Source: Paenibacillus xylaniclasticus (GTDB taxonomy: Bacteria; Bacillota; Bacilli; Paenibacillales; Paenibacillaceae). Taken from it: a stretch of DNA of 64,000 nt. Location: the NCBI RefSeq assembly GCF_004001065.1, contig NZ_BIML01000001.1, positions 248,001-312,000 of the forward strand, read 5' to 3'. This document shows, one piece after another, positions 56,744 through 64,000 of the stretch; positions within the stretch are counted from its first letter, which is position 1, and each line of letters opens with the position of its first letter. Below the pieces are notes generated by a model. It was not told the DNA's origin, did not search any database, and saw only the letters and a program-made list of their open reading frames with translations. The position numbers were made by a program, and so were the translations under genes.

Positions 56744-57031
56744 ATGTTTATTAAAGGTCAAGGTATTCGTAGTGACATAGGTGCTACTTCAGAAGAAAAT
56801 CAAGAACTTTTACCAATATTAAACCCAAAGTGGAACAACCCTCGCGGGAAGTATTATGAGTTCGCCTTTTTAAATACTGAATCTTGCACAGTCATTGTAA
56901 ACGGAAAAGACATTAATGTTCTAGCGGAAAATCAAGGATTTCAGATTGGCCGCAATGATGTCCTGATTGAGTCGGTCGTAGTTGTTGAATCAGGTATCAA
57001 TTATCAATGGTCTGGTAAGTATGGAAACTAG
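56744..57031 (+). CDS. Small tail-associated hypothetical protein
   Basis: A 95-residue protein (FIKGQGIRSDIGATSEENQE, FAFLNTESCTVIVNGKDINV) that looks like a compact beta fold. ATG 56744 follows AGGAAGTGAACAAA. It precedes the SGNH hydrolase gene and is probably a virion adaptor. Not recognised. Confidence 0.6.
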   Translation: MFIKGQGIRSDIGATSEENQELLPILNPKWNNPRGKYYEFAFLNTESCTVIVNGKDINVLAENQGFQIGRNDVLIESVVVVESGINYQWSGKYGN

Positions 57032-57051
57032 TGAGGGAGATGATGTAAATC

Positions 57052-58635
57052 ATGTTTGATAATAATTTACGTCCTTACGACTTCCGTGCAAGAAACAGTC
57101 TTGGAGGAGAAGATACTACAGCAAGAACGCAAATAACTGAGATTTCTAATATGAAATTATCAGATTATACATATAACTTAAATGGACTTAAAAAGATACG
57201 TAGTAAGAAGCCGTGGTCTGCAATTATAATCGGGGACAGCATTAGCGCAGGTACAGGTGCAACCAATAACTTAGGTTTTATCCCCCAGTTAAACAATGCA
57301 ACAAGGACTTTACAAAACTCAGTTGCTTATGAGAATTATAATTTTTATTACAATTCAAACGTGGGAACTTGGACAAAAGAAGAAGCAGGAATATGTAAAT
57401 TTCTTCTTTCCTCAAAAACAGGTAGCACTAACTTAACCCCTTTCGCAAACCCTTGGAATGTACCTCAAGTCAGTTATACTGTTCAAGTTGTTTACTCAAA
57501 ACGATCTGATGGCGGTACTTTTCAAATCGGATATGGTTCTACTCCTACTATTCTAGATACTATTAGTTGTAGCGGAAGTTCACAAGATGGAATTGTTTCT
57601 GATACATACACTGTTCCGTCAGGGCAAAATATTTATATCATCCCTACTAGTGGACAAAAAGCTTATATAAATAGTCTAATTATTGTCAGAGACACTTCAA
57701 AACCTTACTATGCTATTGATAATTGGTCTGTCGGGGGAAGAAAGGCAAAAGACTATACTGCTGCCGAGTTGACAAAAATGATCACATATTTGCCAAAGGA
57801 TATGCTAGTTTGGGGTCTGCTAACAAATGACTATAGTGGTGGCGATTTTGATTCATATGCTAATCGTACTGAAGTAGCATTATCTGCGGCTCAATCACAG
57901 GGGATGGATATACTAATTGTTATCCCTTGCGGACAAACTGGAACAGACAGTAATCCTCAATGGGTGTCTAAATGGAAGACGTTTTTATACGAAAAAGCTA
58001 AACAATATAATGCTGCAATCATTGATTATGACATTTATTTTGGTGGTATTACTAGAGCAAAGGCCAACGGTTTGATCGGAGACTCTGTTCATCCTACAGA
58101 TGCCGGACATCTTTTGATGGCAAATGTTTTGATTAATATTTTGTTTAATTCTGAAAATCCCTATAGTCAGAACATGCACCCATGTACATCGGATACTCGA
58201 TACCCAACATTTGGTGCGATTCAAGATAATCGTAATAAATACATGCCTAATCCAACTTATTTTGATTTTCCTTATTTTAAATCGTTGGACAATAACGGCA
58301 ATCCTAAATATGTTCTCGCACAAGGTATCGTGAACGATGGAATTGCAGTTTCCAATTTTCCTAAATATGCTCCAAGAGGAACTATTGCATCATACGGCGT
58401 GGACATTTATGTTAATACAACAGATTGGGGCGCATCTCGCAACACGTTAGCAACTTGGCAAAAGATTTATGCTCGACCTAAAGCAGAACTAGTGACTACG
58501 CTTCCAACTCCTACAGCAGGACTAAGAGGAGTGTCCATACTGCTCGATGGCAACACTAGTGCAGATGATATTCTTTATACTTGTATCAAGAAATCTGACG
58601 GAAGTTATGTTTGGAAACAAACAACATTTGCTTAG
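57052..58635 (+). CDS. SGNH/GDSL-hydrolase tail protein
   Basis: A 527-residue protein whose middle is an SGNH hydrolase: AIIIGDSISAGTGATNN carries the catalytic GDS serine, SVGGRKAKDYTAAEL the Gly block, LLTNDYSGGDFDSYANR the Asn block, and IGDSVHPTDAGHLLMANVL the DxxH catalytic pair. The N-terminus is likely virion-anchoring, and the C-terminal 130 residues form a repeat-like beta part. ATG 57052 lies behind GGGAGATGATGTAAATC. Such enzymes de-acetylate cell-wall polysaccharides during adsorption. Confidence 0.9.
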   Translation: MFDNNLRPYDFRARNSLGGEDTTARTQITEISNMKLSDYTYNLNGLKKIRSKKPWSAIIIGDSISAGTGATNNLGFIPQLNNATRTLQNSVAYENYNFYYNSNVGTWTKEEAGICKFLLSSKTGSTNLTPFANPWNVPQVSYTVQVVYSKRSDGGTFQIGYGSTPTILDTISCSGSSQDGIVSDTYTVPSGQNIYIIPTSGQKAYINSLIIVRDTSKPYYAIDNWSVGGRKAKDYTAAELTKMITYLPKDMLVWGLLTNDYSGGDFDSYANRTEVALSAAQSQGMDILIVIPCGQTGTDSNPQWVSKWKTFLYEKAKQYNAAIIDYDIYFGGITRAKANGLIGDSVHPTDAGHLLMANVLINILFNSENPYSQNMHPCTSDTRYPTFGAIQDNRNKYMPNPTYFDFPYFKSLDNNGNPKYVLAQGIVNDGIAVSNFPKYAPRGTIASYGVDIYVNTTDWGASRNTLATWQKIYARPKAELVTTLPTPTAGLRGVSILLDGNTSADDILYTCIKKSDGSYVWKQTTFA

Positions 58636-58644
58636 ATTCGCTAA

Positions 58645-58690
58645 AAAGAGAGTTTATGTCTTTAACATGACTCTCTTTTATTTTTAATCA
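58645..58690 (+). terminator. Terminator after the SGNH hydrolase gene
   Basis: AAGAGAGT and ACTCTCTT pair around a TTTAACATG-containing loop, followed by TTATTTTTAATC. It ends the tail-fibre part of the operon. Confidence 0.7.
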
Positions 58691-58755
58691 AATAAAAGCC
58701 CTCTTTTATTACCTGAAAGTGCTACGAAAAGCCTTTAATATCAACGAATTTCAAA

Positions 58756-58813
58756 ATCAATTTTTCGGAGTGGTTAGTCAATAACGTAACTCTGCGAAAA
58801 GTTGATTTTTTAA
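58756..58813 (+). terminator. Second terminator with long imperfect stem
   Basis: AATCAA-TTTTTCG-AG pairs with CT-CGAAAA-TTGATT around a long loop, followed by TTTTTT. Together with 58645-58690 it separates the tail-fibre genes from the tail-assembly genes. Confidence 0.6.
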
Positions 58814-58848
58814 ATCGTATTATTGTTTACTCAAGGGAGATGATTACC

Positions 58849-59367
58849 ATTACAAATAAAAAATTATCAATTACGAGTATCGAGAAGCAACATGCTAAAA
58901 CGTTCAATAAAAAACAAAAACATATTCTCAGTAACGGTGATTACATCATTATAGAAACTAAATTTAAGAAGACATCTATTATAGATTTTATCACCGATTT
59001 TTTTGAAGTTGTTCAGCAGATGATTAAAAGAAACGTAGATATGAATATAATGAAAGACATTACTTTTGTTCAACTTATGCTATATCTAAAACATTTTACA
59101 AATCTGGACAATATCCCAGTTGATTTTGAGAAGATGGTGATCATTTGCAGAAAACTTATCGATCTGAATTTGATCGATGAGATTATAAATCTATTTGATA
59201 AAAATGAACTAGATAAAGTTAATGCTATGCTTAAAGAAGCAAGCAATAATAAAGAGTATACAAAGCAAATCGAAGAATTGTTTGCGTTAGGATATCTGAA
59301 TGAGTTAAGAAAGGGTTCAAATGAGAGTTCAGATAATAAAGGAGAAGTTGTTGAGGACAATGCCTGA
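58849..59367 (+). CDS. Tail assembly chaperone-like protein (probable AUU start)
   Basis: A 172-residue helical protein (IEKQHAKTFNKKQKHILSNG, VQLMLYLKHFTNLDNIPVDF, EIINLFDKNELDKVNAMLKE). Its position before the tape measure fits a tail assembly chaperone. ATG 58840 is directly against GGGAG, while ATT 58849 lies 9 nt after it; AUU initiation is therefore likely. The end overlaps the next start by 8 nt. Confidence 0.6.
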   Translation: MTNKKLSITSIEKQHAKTFNKKQKHILSNGDYIIIETKFKKTSIIDFITDFFEVVQQMIKRNVDMNIMKDITFVQLMLYLKHFTNLDNIPVDFEKMVIICRKLIDLNLIDEIINLFDKNELDKVNAMLKEASNNKEYTKQIEELFALGYLNELRKGSNESSDNKGEVVEDNA

Positions 59368-59815
59368 TTTTAAGGATCTGAATAGTCTATTTAAGCATTT
59401 AAATAAGAATTGCCTAGGTAGTGCTCTTAAGCGTGAGGGCGCTGAAACTGTAACAAAAGAAATGAGTGAAACAATTAAAGATGTCACTTACAACGAGTAT
59501 GATCCTTCTGAGTATGTTCGTCGTATGGATGGTGGAGGCATTTCAGATGTGCGCAACTATACAGTCGAGATTATTGGCGATAACACGATATCTATTACAA
59601 ACGATGCGACTGGAGCAGATGATGATTTTGGTAAACCTCTTGATGAAATCATCGTCAGCGGAACTGGGTATACTTGGAAAAATTCTGGCATCTACAAGAT
59701 GCAACCATATCCGAGGGACTTCTATAGTGATACGGTCGAGAGATTGAAAAACAATGGTAAGCATGTCGAGGCCATTCGAACAGGGCTAAAACGACAAGGC
59801 GTAGATGTAAGGTGA
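59360..59815 (+). CDS. HK97 gp10-like tail component
   Basis: A 151-residue protein (ALKREGAETVTKEMSETIKD, DEIIVSGTGYTWKNSGIYKM, VERLKNNGKHVEAIRTGLKR) with the layout of HK97 gp10-like tail-completion proteins. ATG 59360 overlaps the end of the preceding gene (ATGCCTGA). GAGGACA precedes it closely. Confidence 0.6.
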   Translation: MPDFKDLNSLFKHLNKNCLGSALKREGAETVTKEMSETIKDVTYNEYDPSEYVRRMDGGGISDVRNYTVEIIGDNTISITNDATGADDDFGKPLDEIIVSGTGYTWKNSGIYKMQPYPRDFYSDTVERLKNNGKHVEAIRTGLKRQGVDVR

Positions 59816-59843
59816 TAGAAATTAGGAAGAGAAAACTTGAGTC

Positions 59844-59870
59844 TAGAGTGAGAATACGACTCTATTTATT
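59844..59870 (+). terminator. Weak terminator-like hairpin
   Basis: TAGAGT-GAGAATACG-ACTCTA followed by TTTATT. It separates the tail genes from the recombinase gene and is short, so termination may be partial. Confidence 0.45.
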
Positions 59871-59967
59871 AAGCAAACACATAAAGAGTATAAAATTATA
59901 TCCTAAAAATTAGAATATACCGTTAAATGAACTCTTTTTTATTTAAAGAATGTAGGGAAGTGAATTA

Positions 59968-61014
59968 ATGCCACGTAAAACATTTCGTAAAGTTATAACC
60001 TCAGAAGAACTTACATTAAAAATAAATCCAAAAAATAAAAAAATGGTTGAGAGGTTTCTTCGTGAGAAAAACACTCGTAGCGCAGACGGAACTATTGAAG
60101 GATATAAGAGCGACCTGAACATTTTCTTCACTTGGAATCTAATAAATAACGACAATAAGTTCTTTTGTGAGATTAAAAAGATAGAATTTGCTGACTTTTT
60201 TAGCTATTGTGTCGAAGACTTAAAATGGAGCGCAAATAGGTTTGGTAGAATGCGTTCTTGTTTAAGCAGTTTCTCTAACTTTATTGAGAACTTCTTCGAT
60301 GAGGAATATCCCGATTTTCGAAATGTAATATTAAAAGCTATTGCATTGATGCCAAAAAATCCAGTGCGAGAAAAGACTATACTCTCTGAACAGCAAGTAG
60401 AAGATCTGCTTGATTACCTAAAAAATAAAATTAATCGTCCACAGGAAGCATGTTTACTTGCACTTGCGATTGGTAGCGGAGCTAGAGTATCTGAATTGCT
60501 TAGATTTACAACATCAATTATCGACGAGAACAATACTGCGTTCGAGAATATGTTCCTTGAAACAACAAAAGAAATCAAAACAAAGGGTCGAACGAAGACA
60601 GGTAAGATGTTGTATAAGTACATTATTAAAGATATCTTTATGCCTTACTATCGTGAGTGGCTAGTAGAACGTGAAAAGATAATGAAAGAAAACGGTGTAG
60701 AGCATGATTCTATTTTCATTCTCCGCAACGGCCAACCAGCTACGGTTGCTGCCATTCGTGGTTGGGTTGAGAAGTGGGAGAAATTTTTAGGCATCCCATT
60801 CTATCCTCACTGTCTAAGGCATTACATAGTAACCCATCTTACACGTCTCGGTCTCTCTTCGGATTTCATTATTGAAATAATGGGATGGAGCAGCAGTGAC
60901 ATGTACAAGGTCTACAACGACCTTACTGCCAAGGAACGTAAGTGGAAGGATCTAGATAAACTCAAAACGCATTTGAGCAAAACGCAAAATAGTAAAACCA
61001 TGGAAACACAATAA
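59968..61014 (+). CDS. Tyrosine recombinase (YomM-like)
   Basis: A 348-residue tyrosine recombinase within the tail operon. Core-binding part at residues 25-125 (DGTIEGYKSDLNIFFTWNLI); catalytic blocks SGARVSELLRF (first Arg), HCLRHYIVTHLTRLGL (HxxR), GWSSSDMYKVYNDL (Trp in place of the second His, then nucleophile Tyr). ATG 59968 follows GTAGGGAAGTGAATTA. SPbeta has a recombinase (YomM) in the same position, between tail chaperone and tape measure, so the arrangement is conserved. It is distinct from the 27052-28089 enzyme; circularisation or dimer resolution is a possible role. Confidence 0.9.
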   Translation: MPRKTFRKVITSEELTLKINPKNKKMVERFLREKNTRSADGTIEGYKSDLNIFFTWNLINNDNKFFCEIKKIEFADFFSYCVEDLKWSANRFGRMRSCLSSFSNFIENFFDEEYPDFRNVILKAIALMPKNPVREKTILSEQQVEDLLDYLKNKINRPQEACLLALAIGSGARVSELLRFTTSIIDENNTAFENMFLETTKEIKTKGRTKTGKMLYKYIIKDIFMPYYREWLVEREKIMKENGVEHDSIFILRNGQPATVAAIRGWVEKWEKFLGIPFYPHCLRHYIVTHLTRLGLSSDFIIEIMGWSSSDMYKVYNDLTAKERKWKDLDKLKTHLSKTQNSKTMETQ

Positions 61015-61057
61015 ATCCCCCATTTCATCATCATATCAAATAAGGGAGAGTACTTAT

Positions 61058-61243
61058 ATGCAAGAACAAAAGTCAATTCTAACAAATAATATTATCAATA
61101 ACATTCTTACATTTCTTAATCGCGTAGACGCAAAAGGTTTTAATGAGGCATATGCCTTACTCGAAATCAAGCAGGTGCTAGAACTGCTGGCAAATGATCA
61201 GCAAACAATTCAAACCTCCTCTGCTGTCGAACTTGAAAAATAA
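61058..61243 (+). CDS. Small helical hypothetical protein
   Basis: A 61-residue protein (ILTNNIINNILTFLNRVDAK, then AYALLEIKQVLELLANDQ). ATG 61058 follows TAAGGGAGAGTACTTAT. Its stop codon touches a large palindrome at 61242-61296. Not recognised. Confidence 0.6.
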   Translation: MQEQKSILTNNIINNILTFLNRVDAKGFNEAYALLEIKQVLELLANDQQTIQTSSAVELEK

Positions 61244-61296
61244 CATTACCAAAACAGGCAGCATCTTTATTAGGTGCTCCCTCTTTTGGTAATGTT
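61242..61296. repeat. 13-bp perfect inverted repeat
   Basis: AACATTACCAAAA (61242-61254) and TTTTGGTAATGTT (61284-61296) are perfect inverted arms, with AGCA/TGCT pairing inside the 29-nt spacer. No U-run follows. It may be a transcriptional pause, an RNA processing site or a recombination site for the nearby tyrosine recombinase. Confidence 0.65.
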
Positions 61297-61376
61297 CGAA
61301 TTGTATCAGGGACATTTGGAAAATCATTTAGGGTTGAGTATTTGCTATTTTAAAAATCAATACAACAATTTGATCG

Positions 61377-61405
61377 TTTACCTTCCAGAACAAATATTGT
61401 ATACT
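61377..61405 (+). promoter_or_regulatory. Promoter of the lipoprotein gene
   Basis: TTTACC (61377-61382), 17 nt, TATACT (61400-61405), about 37 bp before the start codon. It gives the lipoprotein gene its own transcript inside the late operon, a sign of expression in the lysogen. Confidence 0.65.
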
Positions 61406-61434
61406 AATTACAGTTAAAAGTGTATCTGGAAGGT
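61380..61434 (+). promoter_or_regulatory. Inverted repeat pairing with the lipoprotein ribosome-binding site
   Basis: ACCTTCCAGA (61380-61389) and TCTGGAAGGT (61425-61434) are perfect 10-bp inverted arms. The second contains the Shine-Dalgarno (GGAAGGTGG). A transcript from the gene's own promoter lacks the first arm, while read-through mRNA contains both, so only read-through mRNA would mask the site. Confidence 0.6.
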
Positions 61435-61441
61435 GGGCTTT

Positions 61442-61948
61442 ATGAAGTATCTTATCCTGTTAGTCTCTTTCCTTATAGTCTTAACAGGCTGCGGAACGGA
61501 AAATAATTCAGAATCATCGCCTTCTACGGCTGATGTTGCCTCGGTAGTTGAGAAAGCTAAGGAGTTAGACTCTGCTGGCAAGTCAGAAGAAGCTTTACAA
61601 CTCATCGATGATTCAGATGTAATGATGCATGGGGAATATGCTGCATATTATCTAGACTTGCTTACTCGTGTAGAAGGAACTGGATTAATGATTACCGAGC
61701 ATTCATTTAAGCAGGATGACTTATATATGTATATTGATGCCACTCTTACAAATGGAAGCAAAAAGCATGAATTCTCCTATGTTAAGGTTAAGGTCACATA
61801 TTACGACAAAGATAAGAATGTTTTAAATACTGATTGGACATATGCAATAGATGGAATGCCGTTAAAGCCAGATGAATCAAGAACATTCAAACTTATGACT
61901 GACAGAGTAAGCGGAGTAAAATCGTATACGTTAGAAATACAGGATTAG
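61442..61948 (+). CDS. Lipoprotein with FxLYD-like domain
   Basis: A 168-residue predicted lipoprotein: signal peptide (KYLILLVSFLIVLTGC) with lipobox LTGC, a Ser/Glu-rich linker, a helical repeat (VVEKAKELDSAGKSEEALQL), and a C-terminal FxLYD-type beta domain (VKVKVTYYDKDKNVLNTDWT). ATG 61442 lies behind GGAAGGTGGGCTTT. It has its own promoter and a terminator, so it is a moron-type gene: expressed in the host, cell-surface located, possibly superinfection exclusion or envelope modification. Confidence 0.8.
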   Translation: MKYLILLVSFLIVLTGCGTENNSESSPSTADVASVVEKAKELDSAGKSEEALQLIDDSDVMMHGEYAAYYLDLLTRVEGTGLMITEHSFKQDDLYMYIDATLTNGSKKHEFSYVKVKVTYYDKDKNVLNTDWTYAIDGMPLKPDESRTFKLMTDRVSGVKSYTLEIQD

Positions 61949-61974
61949 TTGATTAATTCAATATTTTTTATCGA

Positions 61975-62002
61975 GAGTGACCTTACTAGGTCGCTCTTTT
62001 TT
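61975..62002 (+). terminator. Terminator after the lipoprotein gene
   Basis: GAGTGACCT-TACT-AGGTCGCTC is a 9-bp stem (one G-T pair) followed by TTTTTT, 26 bp before the tape measure gene. Confidence 0.85.
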
Positions 62003-62027
62003 GTTATTTATAAAAGGAGTGACCTAT

Positions 62028-64000
62028 GTGAATGACTTACGTATTTTAGTATCAACTGCCATCAATACTGGCAAATCAATTAAAGACATTAACAAAGCAT
62101 TAAGAGAAATCTCTAAACATCCATCATTACAAAAAATTAAGATTGGTCTTGAAATTGATTCCAATCTAATTCAAACAATCAGCACTTTTAATAACCAACT
62201 AAAACAATTAAATCGAGAACGCATGTCTCAAGTTAATAATTCAAAAAAAGCTGTATCTGCTATCAATAAAGAGACTGATGCAATAAAAAAGCAAACAGAA
62301 GCACAAAAACAATTGACCGTAGAAAAAACAAAAAGAGTAATCGATCCTACGGGTCAAAAAACTCCGAAGACAACATATACGTATGGCAATAGTTTTAATA
62401 ACGACAAGCAGGTAGTGACTAAATTAGATAATAATGAGGTTGTTGGTCGTATAATTAAAACAACAAATCCTGCTAAGGATCTTGCTGACTATAATCGTAT
62501 GCTCGATGAAGCATATAGAATGAATGAGCAATTTAATAAAAGAGCCATTTCAATAGATCGTGCTCATTATAATGCCTTAAAGACTGAAAGAGCGCGAAGA
62601 GAAGCAGTTGATAAAGCTCATTATATGGCTCTAAAAAAGAACAGAGAAATCGATTTGACTAATCAAGCAAAGGCAATTAAGCAAGCAGAACAAATTGATC
62701 GTGCCCATTATAATGCCCTTCAAACAGAAAAAGCAAGAAAAGAAGCCTTAGATAAGCTGCATTACATGGCCTTAAAACAAAATCGTGAAAGAGATATTGC
62801 GAATCAGCAAAAATTAACTAATCTACAATTAAGAACCGAACAGCAAGTTTATGATTTAAAGAGTAGATATAGGGGTAAAATCGATTCTGCTGGGCTCGAT
62901 TCTTTATTGAATCAGTTGAAACAAATTTCTCCCACATCCGCAAATGCTTTAAAAAATGCCAGTCAGATTAGAACAGAGATTACACGTATAGGTTTAGTAG
63001 CTCGCTCTAGTGCTTCTGAGGCTTATAATTTTGGCGAAATGCTCAGAACTGCGTTTGCAAAATTCCCAGTTTGGATGCTTACCGCCACTGCGTTCTATGC
63101 CCCCATTCGCGGACTGCAAGCCATGTCACAGACCATCATTCAAGTTGACAGTCAGATGACACAATTGAAGCGCGTCATGGACGAGGATACGAATTTTGAA
63201 AAAATGCTTCAATCAAGTATTCGTTTAGCGAATGAACTAGGGCAATCTATCAGTAATGTAAATGAGGCACTTATAGAATTCGCAAGACAAGGCTACAATG
63301 AAAATCAAGTTGTTTCGCTTGCACAAACAGCAACTTTAGCTCAAAACATTTCAGAACTCTCAATGTCTGAAGCAACAAGTGCAATAACCGCAGCTATGAC
63401 AGTCTTCAACATCAGTGCTGAGGATAGTATAAAAATAATTGACAAGTTGAACGAGGTAGATAACAACTATTCGACCACGACGAAAGACTTGGCCATATCG
63501 CTCACAAAGGCTGGAAGTTCAGCTAAAACATTCGGCGTAAGCCTCGATGAATTGTTAGGTTATACTACAGCAATACAAAGTGCCACAAAAGAGAGTGGCG
63601 CAATCGTAGGCAACTCTCTGAAAACGATTTTTTCCAGAATTACAACTATGAGTGAGGCTGAAACTGCACTAAGGGATGTTGGTATCGCTATCACTGATAT
63701 AAGCGGCAATGTTCGTGACGTTAGTGATATACTTGAAGAACTTGCTGGAAAATGGAATACATTAAGCGCGGCACAACAGCAAAATACAGGTGTCACTCTT
63801 GCGGGCAGGTATCAACTTAACAGGTTTCTCGCTCTCATGTCGAACTTCTCGACAGCCGTCTCCGCCACTGAAACTAGTTTACATAGTCAAGGATCTGCCG
63901 CCATCGAGAATGATCGATATATGCAATCTTTAGAAGCTAGAATCAATTTGATGAAGACTAGTTGGCAAAATCTATCATTAACAATGGGTAATGCCGTGAT
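62028..64000 (+). CDS. Tail tape measure protein (partial)
   Basis: The first 657 residues of a tape measure protein; it runs off the window. GTG 62028 follows AAAGGAGTGACCTAT. The N-terminal 330 residues are charged coiled coil including a tandem repeat of about 45 residues (DRAHYNALKTERARREAVDK, HYMALKKNREI; then DRAHYNALQTEKARKEALDK, HYMALKQNRE). From residue 350 come the conserved TMP segment (LRTAFAKFPVWMLTATAFYA, PIRGLQAMSQTIIQVDSQMT) and the TP901-type core (KTFGVSLDELLGYTTAIQSA, AGRYQLNRFLALMSNF). It sets tail length and delivers DNA. Confidence 0.9.
   Translation, partial: MNDLRILVSTAINTGKSIKDINKALREISKHPSLQKIKIGLEIDSNLIQTISTFNNQLKQLNRERMSQVNNSKKAVSAINKETDAIKKQTEAQKQLTVEKTKRVIDPTGQKTPKTTYTYGNSFNNDKQVVTKLDNNEVVGRIIKTTNPAKDLADYNRMLDEAYRMNEQFNKRAISIDRAHYNALKTERARREAVDKAHYMALKKNREIDLTNQAKAIKQAEQIDRAHYNALQTEKARKEALDKLHYMALKQNRERDIANQQKLTNLQLRTEQQVYDLKSRYRGKIDSAGLDSLLNQLKQISPTSANALKNASQIRTEITRIGLVARSSASEAYNFGEMLRTAFAKFPVWMLTATAFYAPIRGLQAMSQTIIQVDSQMTQLKRVMDEDTNFEKMLQSSIRLANELGQSISNVNEALIEFARQGYNENQVVSLAQTATLAQNISELSMSEATSAITAAMTVFNISAEDSIKIIDKLNEVDNNYSTTTKDLAISLTKAGSSAKTFGVSLDELLGYTTAIQSATKESGAIVGNSLKTIFSRITTMSEAETALRDVGIAITDISGNVRDVSDILEELAGKWNTLSAAQQQNTGVTLAGRYQLNRFLALMSNFSTAVSATETSLHSQGSAAIENDRYMQSLEARINLMKTSWQNLSLTMGNAV

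Noticed and set aside
1-64000. tRNA genes and CRISPR arrays
   Set aside because: I found no cloverleaf-like sequence with a TTCGA loop and no regularly spaced identical repeats. The dispersed repeats seen are too few and irregular for CRISPR.

Overview
The window looks like about 64 kb of a large temperate phage or phage-plasmid of a low-GC, spore-forming Bacillales host (Bacillus, Paenibacillus or a relative). Three things point there: strong Gram-positive ribosome-binding sites and sigma-A-type promoters throughout; a SpoIIID-type sporulation regulator; and a right half that resembles the SPbeta group (single-chain YonO-type RNA polymerase next to an HU gene, a tyrosine recombinase just before the tape measure). 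It also has plasmid features that SPbeta lacks: a TubR/TubZ partition pair and a probable replication initiator beside iteron-like repeats.

Layout. 1-28.4 kb is transcribed almost entirely leftwards (minus strand). 1-11.8 kb holds regulators and many small unknown proteins: XRE repressors, a SpoIIID homologue, an M23 peptidase, a MazF toxin, a DUF262 protein, an AP2-domain protein and two paralogous HTH proteins. 11.8-22.8 kb is a DNA-metabolism module: sliding clamp, a 1013-aa adenine methylase-helicase fusion, a 753-aa polyvalent-type protein and small unknown genes. 22.8-28.4 kb holds a structured intergenic RNA candidate, a putative Rep with repeats, a DEAD/DEAH helicase, a tyrosine recombinase and small HTH regulators.

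From 28.5 kb onwards nearly everything is transcribed rightwards. 28.5-35 kb is an apparent tubR-tubZ operon continuing into small membrane proteins, a VirB2/TrbC-like protein, a VirB6/TrbL-like protein and a SpoIIIE/FtsK translocase. 35-42.7 kb carries the YonO-like RNA polymerase, HU, a PIN-PhoH protein, a calcineurin-type phosphoesterase and a ClpP-like protease. 42.7-64 kb is the virion module: zinc-ribbon protein, terminase large subunit interrupted by an intein, portal, protease/scaffold, decoration protein, capsid, head-tail joining proteins, tail tube, SGNH hydrolase, tail assembly proteins, recombinase, a lipoprotein gene with its own promoter, and the tape measure, which runs off the window.

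How it may work together. Two families of short palindromic operators sit inside the -35/-10 spacers of leftward promoters, so early genes appear to be controlled by at least two repressors. The RNA polymerase gene has its own sigma-A-like promoter and a structured leader, and is placed to transcribe the late module; a repeated AAGGGAGA-type motif before late genes is a candidate signal for it. TubRZ and the Rep/iteron region would keep the element as a plasmid. The translocase and VirB-like membrane proteins in the same operon suggest a dedicated DNA-moving system of unknown purpose. Function calls rest on motifs read by eye; no database search was possible.
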